A DNA stretch of 28,090 nt from Nitrososphaera sp. (GTDB lineage: Archaea; Thermoproteota; Nitrososphaeria; Nitrososphaerales; Nitrososphaeraceae). Position numbers and translations under genes: made by a program. Below, piece by piece: positions 7,081 to 14,381 of this stretch (within the stretch, counting starts at the first letter, position 1; each line of letters starts with the position of its first letter). The stretch covers positions 1 through 28,090 of the forward strand of contig JAKEIF010000271.1 in assembly GCA_022545875.1 (NCBI GenBank). Reading direction: 5' to 3'. The notes beneath the pieces were generated by a model that saw nothing but the letters and a program-made list of their open reading frames with translations, searched no databases and had not been told where the DNA came from.

Positions 7081-7652
7081 TGCGTGACTTCAAATATCTT
7101 GCATGATGGATTATACCTTTCCTGGTACCAGTAGAGCGACATTATTGCTGTCTTTTCATCTGAGATCTGCTTACCCTCGTCAAAGGCCTTTGATTTCTCT
7201 GCAAGTTCTGACACCCAGTCGTCTAATACCCGTGCTTTTGAGTTGAAAAGGCATGCGCCCTTTTCGTTGCATATTACAAAGAACGCTTCCTTTCGATACT
7301 GCAATAATTCAGCGATCTCTCGATGCGTTGGCATGCTCAAAAGGCGAGGAAAGATAGCGGTTTCTGAAATAAACGGCTCAATCCCTGAATCAGTTGAGGT
7401 CACCATGCAGTAGGCAACGATCATTGGACCCTGCGGCGTCTTTACGAAATGCGGCTTCACAAAGGATGCAGCTGACCCAGCCGTCAAAGCCGAATTCCAT
7501 TCCTCAGCCGACGCTCGCACAAAAAATGCACAGGTCTTTGCGCCGTCGTCGCCTGTCACAATAGAAGGAAACGTTCCCACTAACTGAGAGTTAACTATCG
7601 CGGGGATCCTCTTCGCACCCGTTGACCAGCTCAGCGGAGCAGACGTCTTCAT
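7077..7652 (-). CDS. Hypothetical protein
   Basis: 191 residues from ATG 7652. A GTG at 7709 would add 19 hydrophobic residues, but a TATA-like element near 7678-7687 fits the ATG better. I do not recognise the family. The protein looks globular and soluble: alternating strands and short helices in the first two thirds (FFVRASAEEWNSAL, PMIVAYCMVTSTDSG, FFVICNEKGACLF), then a helical C-terminal region ending EKTAIMSLYWYQERYNPSCKIFEV. Four dispersed Cys form no CxxC pair. It is opposite the DUF6659-like gene with an overlapping stop. Composition and codon use look like those of the neighbours. Confidence 0.7.
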   Translation of the reverse strand: MKTSAPLSWSTGAKRIPAIVNSQLVGTFPSIVTGDDGAKTCAFFVRASAEEWNSALTAGSAASFVKPHFVKTPQGPMIVAYCMVTSTDSGIEPFISETAIFPRLLSMPTHREIAELLQYRKEAFFVICNEKGACLFNSKARVLDDWVSELAEKSKAFDEGKQISDEKTAIMSLYWYQERYNPSCKIFEVTH

Positions 7653-7815
7653 CTTCAAGGGAACTCTCTGGAAGGTGACTAAATAGTAAAGTACGTATGA
7701 AAATACCACTCTGTCCTAGGCGCTAGTGCTACCTCAATACTCGGGATCACAAGAACGGATAACGCAGATCATGGCAAAGATCGCATTTTGATGTCAGTGC
7801 ACCGGCGCTCTATAC

Positions 7816-7828
7816 AATAATATAATAG
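7816..7828 (+). promoter_or_regulatory. TATA region of ilvC
   Basis: The AT-only run around AATATAATA is centred about 25 bases before ATG 7847. This predicts a leaderless ilvC transcript. Confidence 0.6.
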
Positions 7829-7846
7829 ATCTCTGCGACTCATTTC

Positions 7847-8851
7847 ATGCCCGCAAAGAAGTGGCTTGACAATCAGGTCAGGATTGACCCCATAAAGAAG
7901 CAGACCGTTGCAGTTATCGGTTATGGAATACAAGGACGCGCCCAGGCATCCAACATGAAAGATTCTGGGCTTGACGTAGTTGTTGGTCTCAGAAAGGGTG
8001 GCAAGACCTGGAAGCAGGCGGAAAACGAAGGGCACAAGGTTATGGAAGTGTCCGACGCTGCAAAAGCAGGTGACATTATCCATATCCTGATACCGGACAT
8101 GGAGCAGGCAGATACTTACAAGAAGGAAATTGCCAAGCACGTGACCGAAGGCAAGGCATTGAGCTTCTCTCACGCCGCAGCAGTTCACTGGAAATGGATT
8201 ATGCCGCCAAAAAATGTTGACGTGATAATGGTTGCGCCAAAGGGACCGGGCCAGCGAGTAAGGGAACTCTACCAGGAAGGGTTTGGTACACCATCGCTTG
8301 TGGCTGTCTATCAGGACTATACCGGCACCGCACTTGACAGGTCGCTTGCGCTTGCAAAAGCAATCGGCAGTACAAGACCAGGAGTTCTCCAGACTACTTT
8401 CAAAGAAGAGGTGGAGACTGACTGGTTCGGCGAACAGGTTGACCTCTGTGGGGGCGCTCACGCGCTAATGATGAATGCATTTGAGACGCTTGTTGAAGCG
8501 GGATACCAGCCCGAAGTGGCATACTTTGAGTGCCTTCATGAGCTAAAGCTGATAGTGGACTTGGTGCAAAAGTACGGGATCACCGGGATGTACAACAGAG
8601 TAAGCGAGACAGCTCGCTATGGCGGCCTTACCCGCGGCCCCCGCATCGTAGACAAAGATGCCAAGGCAAAGATGAAGGGTGTGCTCAATGAAATCCAGTC
8701 AGGTACATTTGCAGAAGAGTGGGTCAGTATGTACAAAAAGGAAGGCAAGAACTCTTTCTCTCGCTACATGAAAGACATCGAGAACCACCAGCTGGAAAAG
8801 GTGGGAAAGGACATGCGCAAGATGATGTGGCCAAACGAACCTGAAGTCTAG
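7847..8851 (+). CDS. ilvC: Ketol-acid reductoisomerase (class I)
   Basis: 334 residues, the class I length. It converts 2-acetolactate or 2-aceto-2-hydroxybutyrate to the dihydroxy acid in valine, leucine and isoleucine synthesis, using NAD(P)H and Mg2+. The N-terminal Rossmann domain has GYGIQGRAQ (25-33). The catalytic-region segment SFSHAAAVHW (106-115) replaces the usual AHGFxIHF but keeps both His. The metal-site acidic residues are in ETDWFGEQVDLCGG (Asp193, Glu197) and in the helix with Glu229 and Glu233. Cofactor preference (beta2-alphaB loop LRKGGKTWKQA) cannot be fixed by eye, although the basic residues suggest NADPH. It stands alone, without ilvB or ilvN neighbours. A TATA element (AATATAAT, about 7819-7826) lies about 25 bases before the ATG. 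A T8 run follows the stop. Confidence 0.97.
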   Translation: MPAKKWLDNQVRIDPIKKQTVAVIGYGIQGRAQASNMKDSGLDVVVGLRKGGKTWKQAENEGHKVMEVSDAAKAGDIIHILIPDMEQADTYKKEIAKHVTEGKALSFSHAAAVHWKWIMPPKNVDVIMVAPKGPGQRVRELYQEGFGTPSLVAVYQDYTGTALDRSLALAKAIGSTRPGVLQTTFKEEVETDWFGEQVDLCGGAHALMMNAFETLVEAGYQPEVAYFECLHELKLIVDLVQKYGITGMYNRVSETARYGGLTRGPRIVDKDAKAKMKGVLNEIQSGTFAEEWVSMYKKEGKNSFSRYMKDIENHQLEKVGKDMRKMMWPNEPEV

Positions 8852-8857
8852 CACACC

Positions 8858-8865
8858 TTTTTTTT
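8858..8865 (+). terminator. T-run terminator of ilvC
   Basis: Eight consecutive T residues begin six bases after the ilvC stop codon. Archaeal RNA polymerase terminates at such U-rich tracts without needing a hairpin. Confidence 0.6.
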
Positions 8866-8911
8866 ATTCGAATGCTTTCCCGTCCGGCTGCGTGTTGCCT
8901 AGCCTGTCGTT

Positions 8912-8920
8912 AAGAAAAAA
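8912..8920 (-). terminator. T-rich terminator of the Hsp20 gene
   Basis: On the minus strand, TTTTTTCTT follows directly after the Hsp20 stop codon (complement of 8922-8924). This is a U-rich tract typical of archaeal termination, facing the ilvC terminator. Confidence 0.5.
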
Positions 8921-8921
8921 T

Positions 8922-9308
8922 TCAAACGATCGGGATGTTGGTCGATTTCGGTATTGGTATTCGCAATGTCACAACGCCGCTTTCGTATGCTGCTCTGCCT
9001 ACGACTTTTTCTTCTTCCTTTACCGAAATCGGCAGGACAATTTTCTTGTCGATCTTTAATGGTCTGTGCCGGTAGTAGACGGTGCCAAGCGACTCCTCCT
9101 GCTCTCTTTTCGCGCTTATGGAGAGAATGTTGTCAGTAATGCGAAGGCTAATGTCCTTCTTGGCAAAGCCAGGACAATCGATCACGACAACAAGCTCATT
9201 GCCGTCTTCGACCATGTCAATTGCTGGCATCACAAATTCATAGAATTCGCGCGACCTGTTGTCCAATTCCTTTGCCAGCTCTTTTGCCATGTATCTTCCA
9301 ATGCCCAT
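8922..9308 (-). CDS. Small heat shock protein Hsp20 (alpha-crystallin domain)
   Basis: 128 residues. A short N-terminal arm (1-25) is followed by an alpha-crystallin domain with AIDMVEDGNELVVVIDCPGF, DISLRITDNILSISAKRE, a dimerisation-type loop with YYRHRPLKIDKKIVLP, and the strand YESGVVTLRIPIP. The C-terminal IPIPKS and NIPIV fit the I-x-I docking motif used for oligomer assembly. It is an ATP-independent holdase in the cytoplasm. A TATA element (minus strand, 9331-9336) lies 25-26 bases before ATG 9308, giving a leaderless transcript. The gene is divergent from the zinc-ribbon gene, with 87 bases between starts. Confidence 0.94.
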   Translation of the reverse strand: MGIGRYMAKELAKELDNRSREFYEFVMPAIDMVEDGNELVVVIDCPGFAKKDISLRITDNILSISAKREQEESLGTVYYRHRPLKIDKKIVLPISVKEEEKVVGRAAYESGVVTLRIPIPKSTNIPIV

Positions 9309-9330
9309 ATGGTAACATCGGCTGAATGGT

Positions 9331-9336
9331 ATAAAT
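9331..9336 (-). promoter_or_regulatory. TATA box of the Hsp20 gene
   Basis: The minus strand reads ATTTAT, centred about 25 bases before the ATG at 9308. Confidence 0.55.
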
Positions 9337-9395
9337 CCTTTCGTTTATCCGGCAAAAATCCGATAAAAGTAAAAATAGTTCCGGGAGTGATATGC

Positions 9396-9584
9396 ATGCA
9401 AATGTATGCGGGCTCGTACGACATGCCAAGCTGCAACGCCTGTGGAAAAGAGGTAAGACCGGGCGAATTGTCAGAGAGTTTTTCCTGCCCCAAGTGCAAA
9501 ACCGCGAGGATTTGGCGTTGCGAAGGATGCAAAGGCAAGCAGAAAAAATACCGATGTGCTTCGTGCGGGCACGAAGGTCGCTAG
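9396..9584 (+). CDS. Archaeal zinc-ribbon protein with four CxxC (HVO_2753/DUF1610 type)
   Basis: 62 residues. Four CxxC knuckles (Cys13/16, 31/34, 42/45, 54/57) form two zinc sites. The layout CNACGKEVRPGE, FSCPKCKTARIWRCEGC, YRCASCGHEG matches the small zinc-finger family that is nearly universal in archaea, for which HVO_2753 is the studied example with roles in motility and biofilm. Start choice: GGGAG at 9383-9387 lies eight bases before ATG 9396, a good ribosome binding site; ATG 9402 and ATG 9423 are in frame downstream and the last gives the minimal domain. The stop overlaps the convergent gene (CTAG, 9581-9584). Confidence 0.85.
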   Translation: MQMYAGSYDMPSCNACGKEVRPGELSESFSCPKCKTARIWRCEGCKGKQKKYRCASCGHEGR

Positions 9585-10258
9585 GTCAAAGTTTTAAAAA
9601 AGTCGCTTACGGTTTCTCGCTGGCTGTCTTTCATCGCAATGACTGCCTCGACGAGCTCTTTTTCAACACCTATGTGTTCCGAGATCACCGAGCGCAATTT
9701 TTTCGCATCCAGCGGTGCGATGCTATCAATCATCCCCATGCTATACGAGTAGATGTAGTCATTCAATATTTTAGATACAAAGGACGGCGCTACCTGTATC
9801 AGAAACAGGATTCCTTCTCTCATTGCCTTCGAATCCGAATCGCTTGAAGATAGCGACGAAATGTAGGTCCTTAGGATCTCCAACCTTTTGTCTCCTAGCT
9901 CCTCGATTGATGATGCGTCAAGCATACCCGCGTCGGTCAGCTCGTAAAACGGCACGCCCTCAAGCTGGAGTGCCTTTGGGCCCCGCCGGAGAGGCAGCCT
10001 CCCCCCTTCCTTGACTACCCCGGCAGGTATCAAAACTTCATCTAGATCGCGAAATATGCCCGAATAGATATTCTGCCAGAGAATCCCATGCTGCTTTGCA
10101 ATCGCATGTGCTATCGATGTCCTCGTCCGCAGATCCGGGCTCTGCTCCGTGGCTAGGTGAGCTATGATCCCACGCTGCCGCTTCGCCTCGCCTGTAAACT
10201 TGTTCCTCCTAGTTTTGAAGGTGTCAAATATGGCAATTGTAGTCTTTTCGTCCTTCAC
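9581..10258 (-). CDS. Hypothetical protein with winged-helix-like N-terminal half
   Basis: 225 residues starting at GTG 10258, with an in-frame TAA immediately upstream, so the start is fixed. Residues about 28-115 have the pattern of a winged helix: a helix with RGIIAHLATEQS, a recognition-helix-like TRTSIAHAIAKQHGILWQNIYSGIFRDL, a wing-like GVVKEGGRLPLRRGPKALQ, and FYELTDAGMLDAS. The C-terminal half is helical with a Ser/Asp-rich turn (SSLSSSDSDSKA). This suggests a DNA-binding regulator, but I cannot name a family and tie it to no target. It is divergent from tmk with about 168 bases between starts, and its stop is shared with the zinc-ribbon gene. Confidence 0.75.
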   Translation of the reverse strand: MKDEKTTIAIFDTFKTRRNKFTGEAKRQRGIIAHLATEQSPDLRTRTSIAHAIAKQHGILWQNIYSGIFRDLDEVLIPAGVVKEGGRLPLRRGPKALQLEGVPFYELTDAGMLDASSIEELGDKRLEILRTYISSLSSSDSDSKAMREGILFLIQVAPSFVSKILNDYIYSYSMGMIDSIAPLDAKKLRSVISEHIGVEKELVEAVIAMKDSQRETVSDFFKTLT

Positions 10259-10395
10259 TTAACCAGATCCCCCGAGAATGCTAGTTAAAACGACCGTTAT
10301 TATTTTAATTTGTTGGTCTGGGATAATAAATTCTTGAATTGTACCTGGTGTAAAATGCAACAATGAGTGTTCTCTGGGAAATATTGCTCAACATC

Positions 10396-10403
10396 TTTTT
10401 ATT
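10396..10403 (+). promoter_or_regulatory. TATA box of tmk
   Basis: TTTTTATT is centred about 27 bases before GTG 10427. This supports GTG as a leaderless start rather than the in-frame ATG at 10367. Confidence 0.5.
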
Positions 10404-10426
10404 CATCCATATTTGTGCTATTTCCG

Positions 10427-11020
10427 GTGGCAACAAAAGGCAAGATAGTGGTACTTGAAGGCACTGACAAGGCGGGCAAGACTACCCAATCAAGGATGCT
10501 TCTCGAGGCCTTGAAGAACCTTGGCAAGGTCTGTGTCATTATCGATTTTCCCGACTATACCACGCATATTGGGACAGAAATTAGGGCATTTCTTGATAAC
10601 AAACGCGAATACCCCCCTGAGGCAAAGCATCTCCTCTTCTCGGCTAACAGATGGGAGAAGAAAAAAGAGATAGAGAGCATGCTTGAAAACGGAACAATAG
10701 TTGTCATGAACAGGTATTGGCAGTCAAACCTGGCATACGGCACGGCAAATGGAATGGACCCGAACTGGATCATGCGCTTGGACAAGGGGCTCCCAAAAGA
10801 GGACCTTGTGATCGTGCTCTTGGTGAATCCGGCTATATCCGGCAAGCGGGCGGAAGTGCAGGACGCATTTGAGTCAGACTCTAAGCTCGCAACGTCAGCA
10901 TACAAGAACTATACAAAGTATGCAAAGCAGTTCAAATGGAAGGTTCTAGACGGCTCAAAGAGTAGGGAGCAGGTCCACCAAGAAATCATGAAGATAGTGA
11001 GAAACAAGCTCAAAGTTTAA
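10427..11020 (+). CDS. tmk: Thymidylate kinase
   Basis: 197 residues from GTG 10427. It phosphorylates dTMP to dTDP. The P-loop is EGTDKAGKTT (11-20). Then come DFPDYTTHIG, the substrate-binding FSANRWEKKKEIESML segment, and the normally DR[YH]-type motif, which here reads MNRYWQSNLAYG with Asn in place of Asp. The expected lid region (VNPAISGKRAEVQDAFESD) follows. The extra 20 residues of the longer ATG 10367 frame are hydrophobic and precede the promoter-predicted start, so I exclude them. It is followed after 15 bases by the HD hydrolase and then pyrH, forming a nucleotide-metabolism cluster. Confidence 0.9.
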   Translation: MATKGKIVVLEGTDKAGKTTQSRMLLEALKNLGKVCVIIDFPDYTTHIGTEIRAFLDNKREYPPEAKHLLFSANRWEKKKEIESMLENGTIVVMNRYWQSNLAYGTANGMDPNWIMRLDKGLPKEDLVIVLLVNPAISGKRAEVQDAFESDSKLATSAYKNYTKYAKQFKWKVLDGSKSREQVHQEIMKIVRNKLKV

Positions 11021-11035
11021 GTCCGGCCTTCATTC

Positions 11036-12325
11036 ATGGCGAATATGGACTTTGTCGGCGAGATTACAGACCCTGTCCACAGATCTATCAGGTTTACGCA
11101 AGTTGAAAAAGAAGTTATTGACACGCCAACATTCCAACGCCTTCGGAGAATCAGGCAGCTCGCAGGTGCCCACCTGGTCTATCCAAGTGCGCAGCATTCC
11201 CGGTTCGAACATTCCCTGGGGACGATGCACATTGCAGGATTGGCGGGGGAGGCGCTACTGTCAAAGGGTTACATCGATAATGCTGAAGTTGTGCAGGACC
11301 TCAGGCTCGCCGCGCTTCTTCATGACATAGGACATGGACCGTTTTCTCACCTTTTTGAAGAAGTGCTGGAATATCATTGCAAGACGACGCACGAGGCAAT
11401 GGGAAGAAAGATAATTACACAAAGCGAAATTTCAGACGTCCTGAGCCGAAATGGCCACAGCACAGAGCATACCTGCAAGCTGTCATTTGCGTCTCCAAAA
11501 GTCACGTATCTTAATGAAATTATTTCCGGCGGACTTTCTGCTGACATTATGGATTATCTGCCCCGCGATGGTCTTTTCACGGGGGCAGAATACGCAAAGG
11601 TCGACTACCACAGGATCGTCGGCTCCCTTGAAGTCTGGAAGAATAGGCTTGCGATTAACAAATCAGCCCTGAACTCACTAGAGTCAATGTTGATCTCTCG
11701 CTACGAAATGTTCAAGGCCGTATACTTTCACAAGACGGTCAGGGCTGCAGAGGTAATGCTCTTGCGGTCAATGATTGCCGCAGACGAAGAGCTCAGGTTA
11801 AGCGATACGTCCCTCGAAAACTACCTTGGCCTCACTGACGAAGCGACGCTTGAACGACTCTGCAGCGTAGATGGCAGAAATTCGAATGCCAAGCAAAGGT
11901 ATGCTGCTCAGATTGCAAGAGACTACCGCGACAGGCGGCTGCTAAAGTCAGTCTATGAAAAACTGCTTCAAAAGCGCGGTAGGCACCAGATGGATAGGAG
12001 GGCGCTGCAATCCCTCGCGGGCAGGATCGCGGAGGCGGCTCATATTGCCAGCGACTATGTGTTTGTAGATGCCTCCAGGGTTCCTTCAATGCCCCTTACA
12101 CCCAGCAAAGAGGAGATGATGTCGATTCTTGTAGTCGACAAGGAGAGCGTCAAAGAGCTGCCAATATCTCACCTGCCACTTATCGAGTCAATCTCTGGCT
12201 TTTTTGATATGCTCAGGGTATACACCACGGCGGAGAACCGCGAGAACGTAGAGCGATCCGTTAAAAAGGTGCTGGGAGAGCAAGAGATGCTGTACATGGG
12301 AGGCGGAAGGGGACATGGCAATTAA
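11036..12325 (+). CDS. HD-domain phosphohydrolase (SAMHD1/dGTPase-like)
   Basis: 429 residues. The N-terminal signature HRSIRF, FQRLRRIRQLAG, HSRFEHSLGTMHIAG (54-68), LAALLHDIGHGPFSH (91-105, His96-Asp97) and LSADIMDYLPRDGLFTG (167-183, Asp170) reproduces the metal-binding H...HD...D set of the SAMHD1-type HD family. That family includes dNTP triphosphohydrolases. The C-terminal half is helical and variable. The likely role is trimming dNTP pools, which suits its place between thymidylate kinase and UMP kinase, but the substrate is inferred. It overlaps pyrH by 11 bases, so the two are probably translated from one message. A weak TTTAAG near 11014-11019 could give a separate promoter. Confidence 0.9.
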   Translation: MANMDFVGEITDPVHRSIRFTQVEKEVIDTPTFQRLRRIRQLAGAHLVYPSAQHSRFEHSLGTMHIAGLAGEALLSKGYIDNAEVVQDLRLAALLHDIGHGPFSHLFEEVLEYHCKTTHEAMGRKIITQSEISDVLSRNGHSTEHTCKLSFASPKVTYLNEIISGGLSADIMDYLPRDGLFTGAEYAKVDYHRIVGSLEVWKNRLAINKSALNSLESMLISRYEMFKAVYFHKTVRAAEVMLLRSMIAADEELRLSDTSLENYLGLTDEATLERLCSVDGRNSNAKQRYAAQIARDYRDRRLLKSVYEKLLQKRGRHQMDRRALQSLAGRIAEAAHIASDYVFVDASRVPSMPLTPSKEEMMSILVVDKESVKELPISHLPLIESISGFFDMLRVYTTAENRENVERSVKKVLGEQEMLYMGGGRGHGN

Positions 12326-12998
12326 GAAACGAGTCGTTATCAAACTAAGTGGAAGACTATTTGGCGATCAGGCCGGAAAGGAGATAGGCCAATATGCCAA
12401 AATGCTTCTGGAAATTGGTGGACGCGTTCAGCCCATAATTGTGGCAGGCGGGGGCAAGATTGCTCGGCATTACATAAACACGGCAAGAGAATTCGGTGCC
12501 GATGAGGCGACACTGGATTTGATTGGGATCGATGTTTCCAGGCTAAACGCCAAGCTGCTGATATCAGCTCTGGGAGACGCTGCGTTTCAGTCGGTCCCGC
12601 GAGACTTGGAAGAGGTGAGTTTCGCAGCGGCTAGCGGAAAGATAGTAGCCACGGGGGGCTTGCATCCCGGGCAGAGCACGAACGCCACGGCCGCGCTCAT
12701 TGCCGAAAAGGTCAGGGCATCAGTGTTCATCAACGCTACCGATGTCGACGGCATATACAATTCTGACCCGAACAAGAACAAGAATGCCAAGTTGTTCAGG
12801 GAAATTTCTGTCAAGGAATGCATCGAGATCCTTGGAACAGAGAACTCTGCAGCCGGAGAATATGACCTCATGGATTTGGTGGCTCTTAAAGTGATAGAGC
12901 GCTCAAAATTGCCCACAGTTGTACTACGGTCAGATGCATCCACGATAAGAGACGCGGTCGACGGCAAGATACAGGGCACGCGGATTGTAGTCCACTAA
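12315..12998 (+). CDS. pyrH: UMP kinase (archaeal type)
   Basis: 227 residues of the amino-acid-kinase fold. It phosphorylates UMP to UDP. The motifs are VVIKLSGRLFG (7-17), IIVAGGGKIARHYI, the dimer/UMP region LDLIGIDVSRLNAKLL, GGLHPGQSTNATAALIAEKV, and INATDVDGIYNSDPNKNKNAKLF, which is the archaeal UMPK nucleotide-binding loop. The closing DLMDLVALKVIERSKLPTVV is also standard. Its length matches archaeal enzymes. ATG 12315 lies inside the end of the HD gene, which implies translational coupling. Confidence 0.95.
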   Translation: MAIKKRVVIKLSGRLFGDQAGKEIGQYAKMLLEIGGRVQPIIVAGGGKIARHYINTAREFGADEATLDLIGIDVSRLNAKLLISALGDAAFQSVPRDLEEVSFAAASGKIVATGGLHPGQSTNATAALIAEKVRASVFINATDVDGIYNSDPNKNKNAKLFREISVKECIEILGTENSAAGEYDLMDLVALKVIERSKLPTVVLRSDASTIRDAVDGKIQGTRIVVH

Positions 12999-13075
12999 GG
13001 TCCACAGAGCTGCTTTTATTACGTACCTAAGTATCTACTAGAATAATGTAGTGCGGTGAGTACTAGCTGAAGAAA

Positions 13076-13171
13076 GTGCTCAGATGTCAAAATTGTAATA
13101 ACAAGGTGATTGTGGGAGAAGACTTCAGGCATGAATTTGTTTGCAACATGTGCGGGCAAAAAATGAAATAG
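13076..13171 (+). CDS. Mini zinc-ribbon protein
   Basis: A short open frame after TAG 13064-13066 encodes about 31 residues from GTG 13076: VLRCQNCNNKV, then FRHEFVCNMCGQKMK, then TAG 13169-13171. Two CxxC pairs 21 residues apart are the bare essentials of one zinc ribbon. CTG 13067, giving a (L/M)KK N-terminus, is a possible non-canonical start. It lies in the gap after pyrH. It is convincing by its Cys pattern but too short to assign a function. Confidence 0.5.
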   Translation: MLRCQNCNNKVIVGEDFRHEFVCNMCGQKMK

Positions 13172-13273
13172 GATTCAAATTTCCTAGTTTGCCGCTTCAA
13201 TAATTCCAACCAACAAGCGTGATTAGTCCAAGTGCCTTCGGGTTTCTTGACCAGAAAAAAGAGATCTGAAAAC

Positions 13274-13591
13274 TCAAGATACGGTCTTTATACTGCCGGT
13301 AAATGGCGGCATACCATCAGATAACATCTTTTTGAAGATTTCTTCTCCCAGTTCTGCCGGGATTGGTCTCGACTGTGCTTTTGCATAACCCTCGTTGTCA
13401 CAAATAAACAGCATCGCCTCAGTTCCTCTGACCATCTTGCCCGCAAGTTCCTCGTCGCCTACAGGCTCGAAACCTTGCTTGCCCTGCTTGATCGTATAGG
13501 TGAGCATTGCAAAGCCGGTGTAATCGAACAATTTCAGCTGTGCCTTTTGCGCTCGCTCGCGGCCCAGATGAGCAGCCTTGTGATACTGCAC
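13274..13591 (-). CDS. Hypothetical protein (start uncertain)
   Basis: About 105 residues from GTG 13591, with GGAG three bases upstream. The frame is open further, to 13744, but contains no ATG there except one inside the divergent neighbour. A TATA-like TTTAAA at about 13658-13665 predicts transcription start near 13635, where the frame reads IPAQVVKQILIVLARK without a standard start codon. The protein has a helical N-part (RERAQKAQLKLFDYTGFAML), strands including AMLFICDNEGYAK, and ends MPPFTGSIKTVS. No family recognised and no motif for catalysis. Divergent from the LEA14-like gene. Confidence 0.6.
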   Translation of the reverse strand: MQYHKAAHLGRERAQKAQLKLFDYTGFAMLTYTIKQGKQGFEPVGDEELAGKMVRGTEAMLFICDNEGYAKAQSRPIPAELGEEIFKKMLSDGMPPFTGSIKTVS

Positions 13592-13655
13592 TTCTCCAAT
13601 TTTTCGTGCGAGGACTATAAGGATTTGCTTGACAACTTGTGCTGGAATTAAGCGA

Positions 13656-13666
13656 AGATTTAAAAC
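13656..13666. promoter_or_regulatory. Shared divergent promoter region
   Basis: The AT-rich GATTTAAAACG element lies between the minus-strand hypothetical gene and the LEA14-like gene at 13675. Its centre fits a minus-strand start near 13635. The plus-strand gene probably uses GGAATTAAG at about 13641-13649, about 29 bases before its ATG. Confidence 0.35.
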
Positions 13667-13674
13667 GCTGAAAC

Positions 13675-14238
13675 ATGCCAGAAAATTCAGCAGTGAATTC
13701 AAAATTTGTTTTTGCAGTCGCCGGCGGAATCGCGGGGGCAGCAATCATTCTGTTCATAGTCATGGGATCAGGAATTTTCAATTTCTCAGGATCGCCTACC
13801 GGGCAAGTTGCCCAATCGCAACCGCTTGACCTCCATCTGTCACTCGTTGATGTAAAACCGGAAAAGACAGATGAGAGAACAGCAGACCTGAATATCGCGT
13901 TTAACGTGTATAATCCAAACAGAAATACTGCACTCCTAGAAACGATACACTATACCATCTACATAGACAAGCTCAAGATGACTTCAGGCGATATCGGCGT
14001 TAGCCCCGAAGGTTTTGTGGCCTCACAGGAGGGGATATTTCCCATAGTCTCCAATACGACCGTTACCCTCAAGGATTCGCGTCCCTCGGAGCGCAATAAT
14101 TTGACCGCAGATGCATGGGATAGCATGTTTAACGGAGAGGCACAGTATAGGATCGAAGGTACATTTGCATACAAGCTTACTGGCACTAGCTTTCAGTTCA
14201 GCGCGGGAGAGAAGGATTTTCGCTTGACCTATCCTTGA
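13675..14238 (+). CDS. Membrane-anchored LEA14/WHy-domain protein
   Basis: 187 residues. A single N-terminal helix (about 11-33, FAVAGGIAGAAIILFIVMGSG) anchors an extracellular domain. Residues about 50-185 carry the water-stress/hypersensitive (WHy, LEA-2) pattern: LDLHLSLVDVKPEKTDERTADLNIAFNVYNPNRNTALLETIHYTIYID. An NPN turn is followed by a strand defining tangential filaments of the beta-sandwich. The C-terminus has a matching strand AQYRIEGTFAYKL. In other organisms this fold is linked to desiccation or stress tolerance, and in archaea the role is unknown. Probably leaderless from ATG 13675. Confidence 0.75.
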   Translation: MPENSAVNSKFVFAVAGGIAGAAIILFIVMGSGIFNFSGSPTGQVAQSQPLDLHLSLVDVKPEKTDERTADLNIAFNVYNPNRNTALLETIHYTIYIDKLKMTSGDIGVSPEGFVASQEGIFPIVSNTTVTLKDSRPSERNNLTADAWDSMFNGEAQYRIEGTFAYKLTGTSFQFSAGEKDFRLTYP

Positions 14239-14281
14239 TTTTCAATTAATGATGCGTTTGGTTACTTATCTGTGTGCTAAG

Positions 14282-14337
14282 GGACCAGTCCTCGCGCGCG
14301 GAAGCAATTCCATTGCTTCTTCTAGGAAAATGTTCCT
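14282..14337. repeat. Cluster of short hairpins upstream of the large histidine kinase
   Basis: Three short palindromes lie close together: GGAC-CA-GTCC (14282-14291), GAAGCAAT-TCC-ATTGCTTC (14301-14319, eight pairs) and AGGAA-AATG-TTCCT (14324-14337). A GCGCGCG tract separates the first two. They sit between the LEA14-like stop (14238) and the kinase promoter near 14347. They could be an operator set or an RNA structure. Confidence 0.45.
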
Positions 14338-14381
14338 TACGAACTTATATTGAATACACGTAGGATATTTTATGTCTGCTT

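Noticed and set aside
7769..8461. 230-residue antisense ORF opposite ilvC
   Set aside because: It lies entirely opposite a certain ilvC gene, has Cys/Leu/His-rich random composition, and shows no family motif or promoter.
11198..11206. GGTTCGAAC-like tRNA T-loop motif
   Set aside because: It falls inside the HD hydrolase frame (HSRFEHS), and no cloverleaf stems fit around it.
12587..12979. 130-residue antisense ORF opposite pyrH
   Set aside because: It is contained within the confident UMP kinase gene and has no recognisable domain.
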